From the NCBI RefSeq assembly GCF_011421635.1, contig NZ_WTLI01000025.1, positions 303 through 64,302 of the forward strand: a DNA stretch of 64,000 nt. Direction: 5' to 3'. A program made the position numbers and the translations under genes. The notes beneath the pieces were generated by a model. That model was not told where the DNA came from and searched no databases. It was given only the letters and a program-made list of their open reading frames with translations. This document shows positions 54,477-63,450 of the stretch, piece by piece. Each line of letters begins with the position of its first letter. Positions within the stretch are counted from its first letter, which is position 1. This DNA is from Paenibacillus turpanensis (GTDB taxonomy: Bacteria; Bacillota; Bacilli; Paenibacillales; YIM-B00363).

Positions 54477-56561
54477 TTGAAAACCATCATTCATTTTCTA
54501 CTAATGAAGAAAGTTCGGAGCACCAAACTTAAATCACTTGTGCTTATTCTTCCCGTTACGATTGCGATTCTGTTATGTATTGCTGCCCTTACGTTTACGA
54601 AATCAAAAGAGGTCATTCTGGATAAAACGGCGTACGGCATGCACCAGCAATTAAACGGGCTTACCAATCAAATTGAAAAAGATATCCAATCCCATCAAAA
54701 GGTAGCCGAAGCGCTGGCACAGGTCGTCAAAACAAATCTCGGCCGTTCCGATCTTGCCAGCTACCAGCTGCAAAATGAACATTTGCTCGACATTAACTCC
54801 AACACCTTTGGACTAGGCATCTTTTTTGAACCGAAGGTTCAGGACCCAGCGGCGACGTATTTCTCGACCTACACCTACCGCACCAACGGAAATCAAAAGA
54901 CGTCGACACAAGATTACAATGATCCGAGTTACGATTACCATAAGCAGGATTGGTACACTATTGTCGGATCCAAAGGAGAGAAAGGAACACAATACACTCT
55001 CCCGTATTATGACGCGACAACAGGAATCACGATGCTCACCACGGCCGTCCCCATTCTAAATGACAATCAGAAGTTTGTCGGTGTGGCGACCGGCGATATT
55101 AATTTATCGACAATCCAGCAAATGATATCGGAAGCAAAATTCGGTCAATCCGGCTGGACCTTCCTGCTTGGCGCCGACGGGACTTATCTTGCAGGCGTAG
55201 AGCAAGAGAAAATCATGAAGCTGAAGATCACCGAGGATGAGAACTCTTCCTTTCAGGCTCTTGGCACAAAAATGCTTGAGTTAAAATCCGGTCAAGAGCT
55301 CTTTGAAGCAAACGGCAAGCAGCAGCATGTTTATTTTTCAGAGGTGCCTTCCACGGGTTGGCTGCTCGGGATCGTCATTCCCGACGAAGAATTGATGCAG
55401 CCGATTAACCGCCTCATGACTGCCATTAGTTTGTTTAGTGTGATCGGAATTCTTGTTCTTATCGCAGCGATCTTCCTTTACGCAAATTCGATAACGAGAC
55501 AAATTAAGAAGCTGAACCGGCTTTCTACGGCGATGTCCCACGGGGACTTTACACAAACCGTTCATGCGGATACGGTCGATGAGCTCGGAGTGATGGCGTT
55601 GAACTTTAACGATACGACATCGAACGTACGCAATATGCTTCAAACCGTATCGCAGCATGCCGCTCATGTTTCTGCTACCTCGGAGCATTTGCAGGAAAGC
55701 GCGGGTGAATCGAGAATCGCGGCTCAATCCGTCAGCACCGTTATCCAGGAAATCGCTGCGGGATCGGAAGCCCAGCTCAAAAGCACAGAGGAAAGCGCGA
55801 GAGCACTGGAAGAAATGTCGGTAGGGATCCAGCGTATTGCAGAATCCTCCTCACTCGCAGCCATCGCAACGAATGAAGTTTCACGGCAAGCGTTAACCGG
55901 AAGCCAGCTGATGAACAGCGCAGAAGAACAGATGGACATTATTCGCAAATCCGTTATCCATGCTTCCGAAATGGTTCGTCAATTAGGTGAGCGTTCCATG
56001 GAAATCAATCAAATTGTTGAGGTTATTACCGACATCAGCTCACAGACCAATCTTCTCGCTTTGAACGCCTCGATTGAGGCCGCCCGTGCGGGCGAGGAAG
56101 GACGAGGCTTTGCCGTTGTAGCCGGTGAAGTGAAAAAATTGGCGCATCAAACGAGCCAGTCCGCAGGGAAAATCGCCGAGCTGATTCGGATTATCCAGAA
56201 CGAAACGCTGGAGGCGATTCGTACCATTGAGTCCGGCTCGTCCGATGTCGCTCAAGGAACGACGATGGTAAATGACGCCGGTCAAGCCTTTCGGGACATT
56301 CAAGCCAAAATTGACCATATCGCGAGCCAAATGGAGGACATTTCGGCTTCATCCGAACAGGTATCCGCTGGCTCACAAGAGGTTAGCGCAGCCGTTAACG
56401 AGCTAACCAACATTGCAAAGCTTGCGGCTGACAATACCCAGAACGTAGCGGCGTCCGCCGAGGAGCAGGAAGCCTCGATGCAGGAAATATCGGAGTCGGC
56501 AAAGTCACTGCATCTCTTAATGAAGGAGCTTCAATGCCTCATCGAAAGATTTAAACACTAA
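54477..56561 (+). CDS. Methyl-accepting chemotaxis protein with dCache sensor
   Basis: The start is the TTG at 54477 with AAGGAG 8-9 bases upstream; an in-frame ATG at 54414 has none. The protein has about 694 residues: a membrane helix near 20-40, a large outer double-Cache domain (to about 315; motifs such as YDPSYDYHKQDWY-like NDPSYDYHKQDWYT), a second helix, HAMP, and a long signalling domain. The hairpin tip reads ITDISSQTNLLALNASIEAA, RAGEEGRGFAVVAGEVKKLA. It senses a small molecule outside the cell and talks to CheA/CheW. No che genes are nearby. Confidence 0.95.
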   Translation: MKTIIHFLLMKKVRSTKLKSLVLILPVTIAILLCIAALTFTKSKEVILDKTAYGMHQQLNGLTNQIEKDIQSHQKVAEALAQVVKTNLGRSDLASYQLQNEHLLDINSNTFGLGIFFEPKVQDPAATYFSTYTYRTNGNQKTSTQDYNDPSYDYHKQDWYTIVGSKGEKGTQYTLPYYDATTGITMLTTAVPILNDNQKFVGVATGDINLSTIQQMISEAKFGQSGWTFLLGADGTYLAGVEQEKIMKLKITEDENSSFQALGTKMLELKSGQELFEANGKQQHVYFSEVPSTGWLLGIVIPDEELMQPINRLMTAISLFSVIGILVLIAAIFLYANSITRQIKKLNRLSTAMSHGDFTQTVHADTVDELGVMALNFNDTTSNVRNMLQTVSQHAAHVSATSEHLQESAGESRIAAQSVSTVIQEIAAGSEAQLKSTEESARALEEMSVGIQRIAESSSLAAIATNEVSRQALTGSQLMNSAEEQMDIIRKSVIHASEMVRQLGERSMEINQIVEVITDISSQTNLLALNASIEAARAGEEGRGFAVVAGEVKKLAHQTSQSAGKIAELIRIIQNETLEAIRTIESGSSDVAQGTTMVNDAGQAFRDIQAKIDHIASQMEDISASSEQVSAGSQEVSAAVNELTNIAKLAADNTQNVAASAEEQEASMQEISESAKSLHLLMKELQCLIERFKH

Positions 56562-56592
56562 AATAGTGCTTTCGCCACTAGGATTCCTTACT

Positions 56593-56642
56593 ACAAAGAA
56601 ACTCCCTTTACAGTTCATTAGACTGCAAGGGAGTTTCTTTGT
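56593..56642. terminator. Bidirectional terminator between chemoreceptor and permease genes
   Basis: A perfect 16-bp stem (56593-56608 with 56627-56642) with inner CAGT/ACTG pairing. It serves two convergent genes. Confidence 0.85.
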
Positions 56643-56647
56643 GTGCT

Positions 56648-57487
56648 CTAACCTTTTACGGCACCGGCCATCATGCCGCGGATCATATACTTTTGCATAA
56701 ACAGGAAGAACAGCATCGGCGGCAAGGTCGTAAGGACGACCGCCGTTAAGGCGTACTGCCATTCACTGCTGTACATCCCGAAAAACTTATAGGAAGCCAG
56801 CTGAAGCGTTGACGCGCTGCCATGAAGCATGATGAGCGGCAGCAGGAAATCGTTCCAAATCCACATCGCGTTGAGGATGACAACCGTGCTTGTTACCGGC
56901 TTCATGATCGGCAGCACGATTTTAAAAAACAGCGGCAATCCGGATAATCCGTCGATAGCCGCGCATTCCTCCAGCTCGATGGGGATCGACTTCACAAAGC
57001 CATGAAATAAGAAGATCGCCAGCGGACAGCCGAGCCCCCAATAAACGACGGACAATCCTGGTAAATGATTAATCAAATGCAGCTGCTTGGCCAGCTGCGT
57101 CAAGGTGATCATAAAGGACTGGAACGGCAGCATCATCGGCGCGATACAGAGGATAAAGAGAAAGCTGCTCCACTTGCTCTTCGTTCGGCAGAGCTTATAG
57201 CCGGCCATCGCCCCAAACAGCCAGATGCCGAGAACACTGAAAGCAGTCAGGAATAACGTATTCAGGAACAGCTCCGGGTACTCGATAAGCTCCCAAACCT
57301 GAATGTAATTATCAATTAACAGTGACTTCGGTAAATCCACAACATTCGTTAAAATATCCGCATACGACTTAAACGTGTTTATAAACACGAGAAAAAACGG
57401 ATATAAAAACAAACATGCTGCTAAAATGACAAGCATTTCGACGACGAACAGCTTTGCCTGATTTCGGCCGCGAATGATTCGGATCAT
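56648..57487 (-). CDS. Sugar ABC importer permease, MalG-like
   Basis: This 279-aa CUT1 permease has six membrane segments and the EAA loop ECAAIDGLSGLPLFFKIVLPIMKPV. It ends MIRGMMAGAVKG. Its ATG overlaps the upstream permease stop (ATGA), so the two are coupled. Last gene of the second sugar-import operon. Confidence 0.92.
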   Translation of the reverse strand: MIRIIRGRNQAKLFVVEMLVILAACLFLYPFFLVFINTFKSYADILTNVVDLPKSLLIDNYIQVWELIEYPELFLNTLFLTAFSVLGIWLFGAMAGYKLCRTKSKWSSFLFILCIAPMMLPFQSFMITLTQLAKQLHLINHLPGLSVVYWGLGCPLAIFLFHGFVKSIPIELEECAAIDGLSGLPLFFKIVLPIMKPVTSTVVILNAMWIWNDFLLPLIMLHGSASTLQLASYKFFGMYSSEWQYALTAVVLTTLPPMLFFLFMQKYMIRGMMAGAVKG

Positions 57488-58398
57488 GCTTCCACTTCCC
57501 TGCTCTTAAAAAACTTCACCTGAACAACCGTAATCAGCAGCACGATCAATACGAAGATTAGCGATTTTGCGGTAGCGTATCCAAACCTGTTGTTGACGAA
57601 CGCTTCCGTATAAATATCCATCGTAATGCTTCGGGTCGCATCGCCGGGACCGCCGTACGTAAGCGTGTAGATCACATCAAATATTTTCAAGGAGTTGGCG
57701 ATGGACAAAAACACAGCCACCGTCAACGACGGCATCAGCAGCGGCAGCGTTACTCGGAAAAACTTTGCAAAGCCTCCCACTCCGTCTACATCCGCTGCCT
57801 CCAGCAAATCCTGCGGAATTGCCTGCAGCCCCGTAATGTAGATCATCATGAAAAAGCCGACCGACTGCCACACATTTACGAACAGCACCGAGACAAACGC
57901 TAAATCAACATCCCCGAGCCAGCTCCATTGAAACACGTGAAAACCGGTCCATTGGTGCAGCGACTCAAACACTTTGGAAAAAATAAACTTCCATACAAAG
58001 CCGATGATGACCAAGCTTACGATGTTCGGCAGGAAAAACACCGCCCGAAGCACGTTGGCGCTGCGCAGCGCTTTCGTCAGGGCGAGCGCCAGTAGGATGG
58101 CGAGAACATTCGTTAACACTACGTTCCACAAGCTGAACTTGAAAGTAAACAGCATGGATTGCAGTGCGGAGGAATCCTCCGTAAAAATTTCGACAAAATT
58201 GCGAAAGCCGACAAAGGCGACCTCTTTGCCGATCCCGTTCCAGCGTGTAAAAGAATAATACAGCGACATAACGAAAGGAATTAGCGCCGAAATGCAGATG
58301 AGAATAACCGCAGGCGCAACAAAGCACAAAAACTCGGCGCTTTTCTTCCATGAATTGCTGACGGCAGGTTTCATAGGCTCGCTCACTCCATATCTCAT
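57484..58398 (-). CDS. Sugar ABC importer permease, MalF/UgpA-like
   Basis: This protein of about 300 aa is a CUT1 permease with six membrane segments and the EAA loop LEAADVDGVGGFAKFFRVTLPLLMPSL. Two ATGs are possible (58398 and 58374); GGAG sits 12 bases before the second, so the N-terminus is uncertain by 8 residues. It pairs with the MalG-like permease and the lipoprotein encoded upstream. Confidence 0.92.
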   Translation of the reverse strand: MRYGVSEPMKPAVSNSWKKSAEFLCFVAPAVILICISALIPFVMSLYYSFTRWNGIGKEVAFVGFRNFVEIFTEDSSALQSMLFTFKFSLWNVVLTNVLAILLALALTKALRSANVLRAVFFLPNIVSLVIIGFVWKFIFSKVFESLHQWTGFHVFQWSWLGDVDLAFVSVLFVNVWQSVGFFMMIYITGLQAIPQDLLEAADVDGVGGFAKFFRVTLPLLMPSLTVAVFLSIANSLKIFDVIYTLTYGGPGDATRSITMDIYTEAFVNNRFGYATAKSLIFVLIVLLITVVQVKFFKSREVEA

Positions 58399-58479
58399 AA
58401 CTCCGCGTCTATGCGTCTCTGCTCATCCGGCCGGCTGGAGCCCTAAACTCACCCTCCAGCCGGACAAGCAGGCGTTCCG

Positions 58480-59778
58480 CTATTGCTTTGCCTTTACGAG
58501 CTTAGTCCAGGTTTTATCCAGCTCATCCATCGTCTGCTCGCGGTTGATCGATCCGCTGAGATACTTTTGCAGGATTTGACCCGACTGCTGCTCATAACCG
58601 TCCGGCCAATAGCCCTTCACCCACGGATAGGTCACGCCTTTTTCAAGAAATTCGGAGGTATCCTTAGCCAGCTGCGCATCCGGGAACGGGGCTCCCTTAA
58701 TCGTTGAAATTTGCTTTACTTCTGTCGGGACAAAGGCTTTCCCGTATTCCGAGGTCGTCAGCCACTCGAAAAACTTCAATACTTCCTTCAAGTTTTTCGA
58801 GTCCTTGTTGATTCGGTACGTGATGTTAGAGTCGACCATAATGCCTGCCTTCGAGCCGTCCTCACCGACCGGTCCCGGCAGAAAGCCGATGTCCAAATCC
58901 TTATTGATTTTGCGAATCGAATCTTCCGCCCATGTCCCCTGATGCATCATCGCCGCCTTACCCTGCGCAAACAGCGCGACCTGCGCGTTGAAATCCGTCT
59001 CCAGCGGCTTCGGATTGGAATATTTCATCGTAATATCGAGCAGGTCGAAGATATTCATCGCTTCCTTCATATCGCTTACCTTTTTCGTGCCTGCATTAAT
59101 TTCGGCAAACAGCTTTTCGTAGTCCCCGCCGGTTGACGCCATTACCTGCGTAAACGTCTGCTCCAGCACCCACCATTCCTTGTATCCGTTGGAGAAAGGA
59201 ATAATATTGTTCGCCTGAAGCTTTTTCGCAGCTTCCTCCAGCTCGGTGTACGTCTTCGGCAGCTCCGTAATGCCCGCATCGGCAAACAGCTTTTTGTTAT
59301 ACACGAAAGAATGCGCTTGCAAAATAAGCGGGTAACCGGTAATTTTGCCGTCTAATGTAACACCCGTTTTGGCCGAGTCCACAATATGCTTCATGAACTC
59401 TTCGTTCGTCAGATCGTATACATAATCTTTGTAAGTAATGTTGTCGTTATAAGCGCCCGACATGAATACGTCCGGCAGCTCCCCGGAATTGATTCGAGTT
59501 TTTAATAGGGTATTGTAGTCGTCCTGATGAATCGTAAATTCGATTTTCACATTCGGATTTTGCTTATGATACTCGTCCGCCATCCGGCGCAGCGGCTCCG
59601 CCATCTCCGGGGCGTATTGGAGCACCGAGATCGTAACCGGCTTTTCCGCCGAAGCCTCTTTTCCCGCACCCTCTGCCCCGCTATTCGTCTCTACACCCGT
59701 ACTGCAGCCAGACAGCATAAGGCCGAGCGTCAGCATGACAGGCGCCGCCCATTGTAAGCCCCTCATTTTTCTGGTCAA
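58480..59778 (-). CDS. Extracellular sugar-binding lipoprotein (CUT1 type)
   Basis: The start is set at the TTG 59778, 9 bases after GGGAGG; the ATG at 59787 directly abuts that site. The protein has about 432 residues with a lipoprotein signal ending LMLSGCSTG. The mature fold is the type I sugar-binding protein (LPDVFMSGAYNDNITY, NKKLFADAGITELPKTY, AMMHQGTWAEDSIRK). It belongs to a different subfamily from the YtcQ-like protein at 43-45 kb. Ligand unknown, perhaps an oligosaccharide produced by the CBM6/cohesin-bearing enzyme at the right edge. Confidence 0.92.
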   Translation of the reverse strand: MTRKMRGLQWAAPVMLTLGLMLSGCSTGVETNSGAEGAGKEASAEKPVTISVLQYAPEMAEPLRRMADEYHKQNPNVKIEFTIHQDDYNTLLKTRINSGELPDVFMSGAYNDNITYKDYVYDLTNEEFMKHIVDSAKTGVTLDGKITGYPLILQAHSFVYNKKLFADAGITELPKTYTELEEAAKKLQANNIIPFSNGYKEWWVLEQTFTQVMASTGGDYEKLFAEINAGTKKVSDMKEAMNIFDLLDITMKYSNPKPLETDFNAQVALFAQGKAAMMHQGTWAEDSIRKINKDLDIGFLPGPVGEDGSKAGIMVDSNITYRINKDSKNLKEVLKFFEWLTTSEYGKAFVPTEVKQISTIKGAPFPDAQLAKDTSEFLEKGVTYPWVKGYWPDGYEQQSGQILQKYLSGSINREQTMDELDKTWTKLVKAKQ

Positions 59779-59922
59779 CTTACGCATCCTCCCTTTTTCG
59801 TTACGATTCTATGGTTCTGCGTTCATCTTACCCTCAGAAGCCCTCCTCGCTCTATGGAATTTCCTGATGCCTTCATAGGAAAAAGTTGATGGATCGCAAG
59901 TTCTTGCCGCGCACTCCCAACG

Positions 59923-61545
59923 CTAATGCTTTGGTTGAAGCTGGCTCCGATATTCATTCGGCGATTCCCCGAAATATTTCTTGAACGCCTTACTGAAATA
60001 ATTGTTGTCACGGTAGCCGACAAGCTCACAAACGGCGCTGACCTTCACATGGGGGTCGCGCAGCAGCTCCTTCGCCTTGCTCATGCGAACACGCTGTATG
60101 TACTCGTGAATGCCGCAGCCAAACTTTTGCTTAAATAACCGAAGCAGATGCTCCTTACTCACATAGTATTTCTCGCAAAAAAACGGGATGGAAATGTCCT
60201 GATAATAATGGCGGTCGATATATTCCTTCATTTGATTCAAATTGATCCGGTCTCGGGGCTTTAACGTTTCCAGCATCGTTTCCACCGCTTCCTGAACAAA
60301 GAATGCAGCATCCGATGCGAGCTTCTCCAGGTCGTAGTATGGATACTGAAAGGTTTGGTCGAAGTTTCTCATCACGCGAGTACGCAGCTCTCTTGGAAGC
60401 TCCGCCTGCTTCATGACATACTCCAGCAGCAAGCGCAGCTCCGCCGACGCGCACTTCATATGCTCCAGGCTAAAATACCCTCCAGCGCGCGCTTCGGCAA
60501 AAAACTGCCGAACCATCGAGCAGGCGTAGCTCGGGCTTCCGGTTTCCAAGGCATGCTGCAGCGCCTCTTTATGCGTCAATAGCGACGGACGTTCTGCCTG
60601 AAGCGCACACGGTACCCCGCTATACACCCGCTGCCGCGGATCAAGCAGGTTCGCTCCTTCCAAAATTGCGGCTGCCTCCTCGTAGGCATCATGCAGCTCC
60701 TCCAATGGGCGGGCACGTTCCCCAAACGCCGCCATCGCCTCTGTCCCAAAGATCGCTTCGAGCTGCGCCACCGCTTCCGTTAATCCGGAATAGACCTCCG
60801 ATGCGGCAGCAGGGAGTTGAGCGGTCATGACAACGACAAATTCCCGCTCGACCCCCCCGCTTCGAAAGCTGAACGCTTGCGCAAAGGGCTTGCACAGCTC
60901 GTTTAACGCGTTGCAGAGTGCGAAGAAATACGCGTGCTCGTCGCCGCGGAATTTGCCGCTGCAAACCGCCTGCTCATTCCGTACACGGACGACCGCCACC
61001 CGAAAGCTTGAGCGGTGGATTTCGATTCCCAGCAGCTCCTCGAGCTCACCTATACGGTGAAAGCGTCCGCTTTGATCAATCATGGACGAAAAAATTTTTT
61101 CGCGTACGAGGGGGGCGGTAATGTTGTTGCGAATCGATTCGGTAACCTTCTCTTCACGCTGCCGCCGCGTAGAGCCGAGCTGTTCGGCAGCCTTGCACAT
61201 GACACGATGCAGCTCCTTGCGATTAACGGGCTTTAGCATATATTCCAATGCGCCGGCTCTCATCGCTTCCTGCGCATATTGAAAATCCCCGTAACCGCTG
61301 ACAACGACATATTTTGCCTCCGGTCGCTCTTGAACCGCTGCATTCAAAAATTCTACCCCGTTCATATACGGCATCTTCATATCAACAAAGACAAGATCCG
61401 GTTGAAGTTGTCTCAGCTGCTCCAAGCCTTGCTGGCCATCCATGGCCTCCTCGATTCTCCCGAATTGCAGCTCCTCCCACTGTCCTAACGCGCGGATCGC
61501 TAGCCGAACCGGTTCCTCGTCATCAATGATGAGCACCTTGTACAT
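59923..61545 (-). CDS. AraC-type response regulator, YesN family
   Basis: This 540-aa protein has a receiver domain (KVLIIDDEEPVR, phospho-Asp in VFVDMKMPYMNG, Lys in YMLKPVNRKE) and C-terminal AraC helices (ISIPFFCEKYYVSKEHLLRLF; VSAVCELVGYRDNNYFSKAFKKYFGESPNEYR, split). AAGGAGG lies 6-7 bases before the ATG, which falls inside the end of the kinase gene (23-base overlap). It likely activates the downstream importer. Confidence 0.95.
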   Translation of the reverse strand: MYKVLIIDDEEPVRLAIRALGQWEELQFGRIEEAMDGQQGLEQLRQLQPDLVFVDMKMPYMNGVEFLNAAVQERPEAKYVVVSGYGDFQYAQEAMRAGALEYMLKPVNRKELHRVMCKAAEQLGSTRRQREEKVTESIRNNITAPLVREKIFSSMIDQSGRFHRIGELEELLGIEIHRSSFRVAVVRVRNEQAVCSGKFRGDEHAYFFALCNALNELCKPFAQAFSFRSGGVEREFVVVMTAQLPAAASEVYSGLTEAVAQLEAIFGTEAMAAFGERARPLEELHDAYEEAAAILEGANLLDPRQRVYSGVPCALQAERPSLLTHKEALQHALETGSPSYACSMVRQFFAEARAGGYFSLEHMKCASAELRLLLEYVMKQAELPRELRTRVMRNFDQTFQYPYYDLEKLASDAAFFVQEAVETMLETLKPRDRINLNQMKEYIDRHYYQDISIPFFCEKYYVSKEHLLRLFKQKFGCGIHEYIQRVRMSKAKELLRDPHVKVSAVCELVGYRDNNYFSKAFKKYFGESPNEYRSQLQPKH

Positions 61546-63385
61546 ATGCAGCCTCCTTGCCTAGTTTAAATGTGATCGTTACATGAACCCCCTCACCCGG
61601 CTTGCTTTCCATCGAAAATTGCGCCTGATCGCCATACATCAGCTTTAATCGGGTGACGATATTTTTAAGTCCGATATGCTCCCCAAACCTCGGTTCTCCG
61701 ATATCCTCGATATGAGCACGAATGACCTTCATACGCTCCGGCGTTATACCCGGACCGTTGTCACTTACCGATAGAACGGCGTTGCCGTACTCCACCTTAC
61801 CGCAGATCGAAATGACCACGGGATGGAAAGACTGCTCCAATCCGTGCTTAATTGAATTTTCTACCAGCATTTGCAGCAGCATCTTCGGAATGCGAATCGA
61901 GTGCAGCGAATCCGGAAGGTTGCAAACCACCTGCAGCCTGCTGCCGAACCTTGCCTTCTGCAGCATGGTGTAATACATCACGTGCTCCAATTCATCTGCG
62001 ACTGATACCTGGTAACCGTCCTGTATGCAGTACCGCATGGTGGAGGCAAGCGCTTCGACCATGTCATGAATATCGTTGCGGCCATGTAATATCGCCTTTG
62101 TTGAAATCGCTTGCAAAGCATTATATAAAAAATGCGGGTTAATTTGCGCCTCAAGCGCCTTCAGCTGGGCATTACGTTCACTGATCTTCATTTCGTACTT
62201 TTCCAAAATCAGCTCGTTGATTCGCCCAACCATTTGATTGAATTTTCGAGATAAATGTGAGATTTCATCCTGTCCATCAATTTGTTCGATGCTGCGCAGC
62301 TGCCCCTCGCCCAACTGGTCGATCGTCTGCGAGAAGCGCTTCAGCCTTCTTGTAATGATTCCGGACACGAGCATGACGATCAGGATAAAAATAAGGAGAA
62401 GACCACAGCCAATGACCAGATTTACTAGTCCGGCCTCCTGCGCCCTTCCATTAACCACATCGGTCGGAGTGAGACGAACCAGCTTCCATTTGGTTAGAGG
62501 CGATATATTGTGAATGACAAAATATCCTTTGTTTGCCTCCTTCCACTCGATGCTGTCCATAGAAGGCTGCGCTGCAAACGTTTGAAGCATGCCCGCCAGA
62601 TCGATTTGCCCCCACTGCTCCCCTTTTAAATAAAACGGCCGATTGTCCATACTAAAAATTCCGATGGAATCCTTCGTTTGATCCGGGATCCCTTCAATAA
62701 TTTTGTTTAAACGACTTACATTAAAAGTGATGGAGAGCGCGGCGAGCGGCCTTTTGTCGGCGATGTTGATCAAAATCCGGTGAAAGGTAAAAAACAACGC
62801 TCCCGAATCTTTGCCCCGGGTCTCGTAACGCGATTGCAGGCTGCTGAAGCTTTTGCTTTGAATCGCCTCCTGATACCAGGCTTCTTTGGGTATATGCGGA
62901 TTGATCGAATGGATCGTATTGATGAGACTGCGGGATACGATAAACTGCTTGTGATTGTTTGGTGTATAAAGCGAAACTTCTTCGATATCGTCGCGGGAGT
63001 AAAACAAGTTCTTCATTTGATTTTGTACATACTGCTGAGGTAAATACTCCTCTGATAACAACGAATTCATAAATTGCTCATCCTTGCGCGGAGAGACCGA
63101 CAATTCTTCAATTTGCTTTAGATACGTATCGAGATTTTGATTGACCAGCTTAATATTTTCTTTGTTAGCCAGCAAAAACTGCTGCTCGATCATCCTCGTC
63201 ATTTGCGTATAAGATAACAAAGTCAGCAGGAGCACAATAAACAGCACGATTCCGGAAAATGCAAAAATAAGCTGGTTGCGCAGTCGATACGAAATGAACG
63301 TAGTGAAACGGGTAAAAGGTAGCTTCACGCCCATCAGTCCCATGATTTGGTAATTACACCTTGATTGTATAATCGTTTCCGGCAT
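61523..63385 (-). CDS. Sensor histidine kinase, YesM family
   Basis: The frame starts at 63385, but that ATG lies within promoter-like sequence. An ATG at 63343 (MGLMGVKLPFTRF...), 13 bases after AAGGTG, is a better start. Layout: membrane helix near 35-55, outer sensor region, second helix near 305-330, HAMP, and kinase core with LKALEAQINPHFLYNALQAISTKAI, VENSIKHGLEQS and VSDNGPGI. Gene order kinase-regulator-binding protein-permeases is the common Paenibacillus carbohydrate-sensing block. Confidence 0.93.
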   Translation of the reverse strand: MPETIIQSRCNYQIMGLMGVKLPFTRFTTFISYRLRNQLIFAFSGIVLFIVLLLTLLSYTQMTRMIEQQFLLANKENIKLVNQNLDTYLKQIEELSVSPRKDEQFMNSLLSEEYLPQQYVQNQMKNLFYSRDDIEEVSLYTPNNHKQFIVSRSLINTIHSINPHIPKEAWYQEAIQSKSFSSLQSRYETRGKDSGALFFTFHRILINIADKRPLAALSITFNVSRLNKIIEGIPDQTKDSIGIFSMDNRPFYLKGEQWGQIDLAGMLQTFAAQPSMDSIEWKEANKGYFVIHNISPLTKWKLVRLTPTDVVNGRAQEAGLVNLVIGCGLLLIFILIVMLVSGIITRRLKRFSQTIDQLGEGQLRSIEQIDGQDEISHLSRKFNQMVGRINELILEKYEMKISERNAQLKALEAQINPHFLYNALQAISTKAILHGRNDIHDMVEALASTMRYCIQDGYQVSVADELEHVMYYTMLQKARFGSRLQVVCNLPDSLHSIRIPKMLLQMLVENSIKHGLEQSFHPVVISICGKVEYGNAVLSVSDNGPGITPERMKVIRAHIEDIGEPRFGEHIGLKNIVTRLKLMYGDQAQFSMESKPGEGVHVTITFKLGKEAAYVQGAHH

Positions 63386-63402
63386 TGATCAATTCATTTT
63401 TC
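63374..63402 (-). promoter_or_regulatory. Candidate promoter of the second YesM/YesN operon
   Basis: Minus strand: -35 TTGATC, 17 bp, -10 TACAAT. It covers the upstream ATG (63385), which argues for the 63343 start of the kinase. Confidence 0.45.
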
Positions 63403-63416
63403 GTGAAGCGGAAAGA

Positions 63417-63445
63417 AAGGGCCCGGTTAGAAAACCGGAGCCCTT
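63417..63445 (-). terminator. Terminator after the CBM6/cohesin-like gene
   Basis: Minus-strand stem AAGGGCTCCGGTT / AACCGGGCCCTT (one bulge) with a 4-nt loop, then TTCTTTCC. It lies 6 bases past the stop of the right-edge gene. Confidence 0.8.
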
Positions 63446-63450
63446 ATACG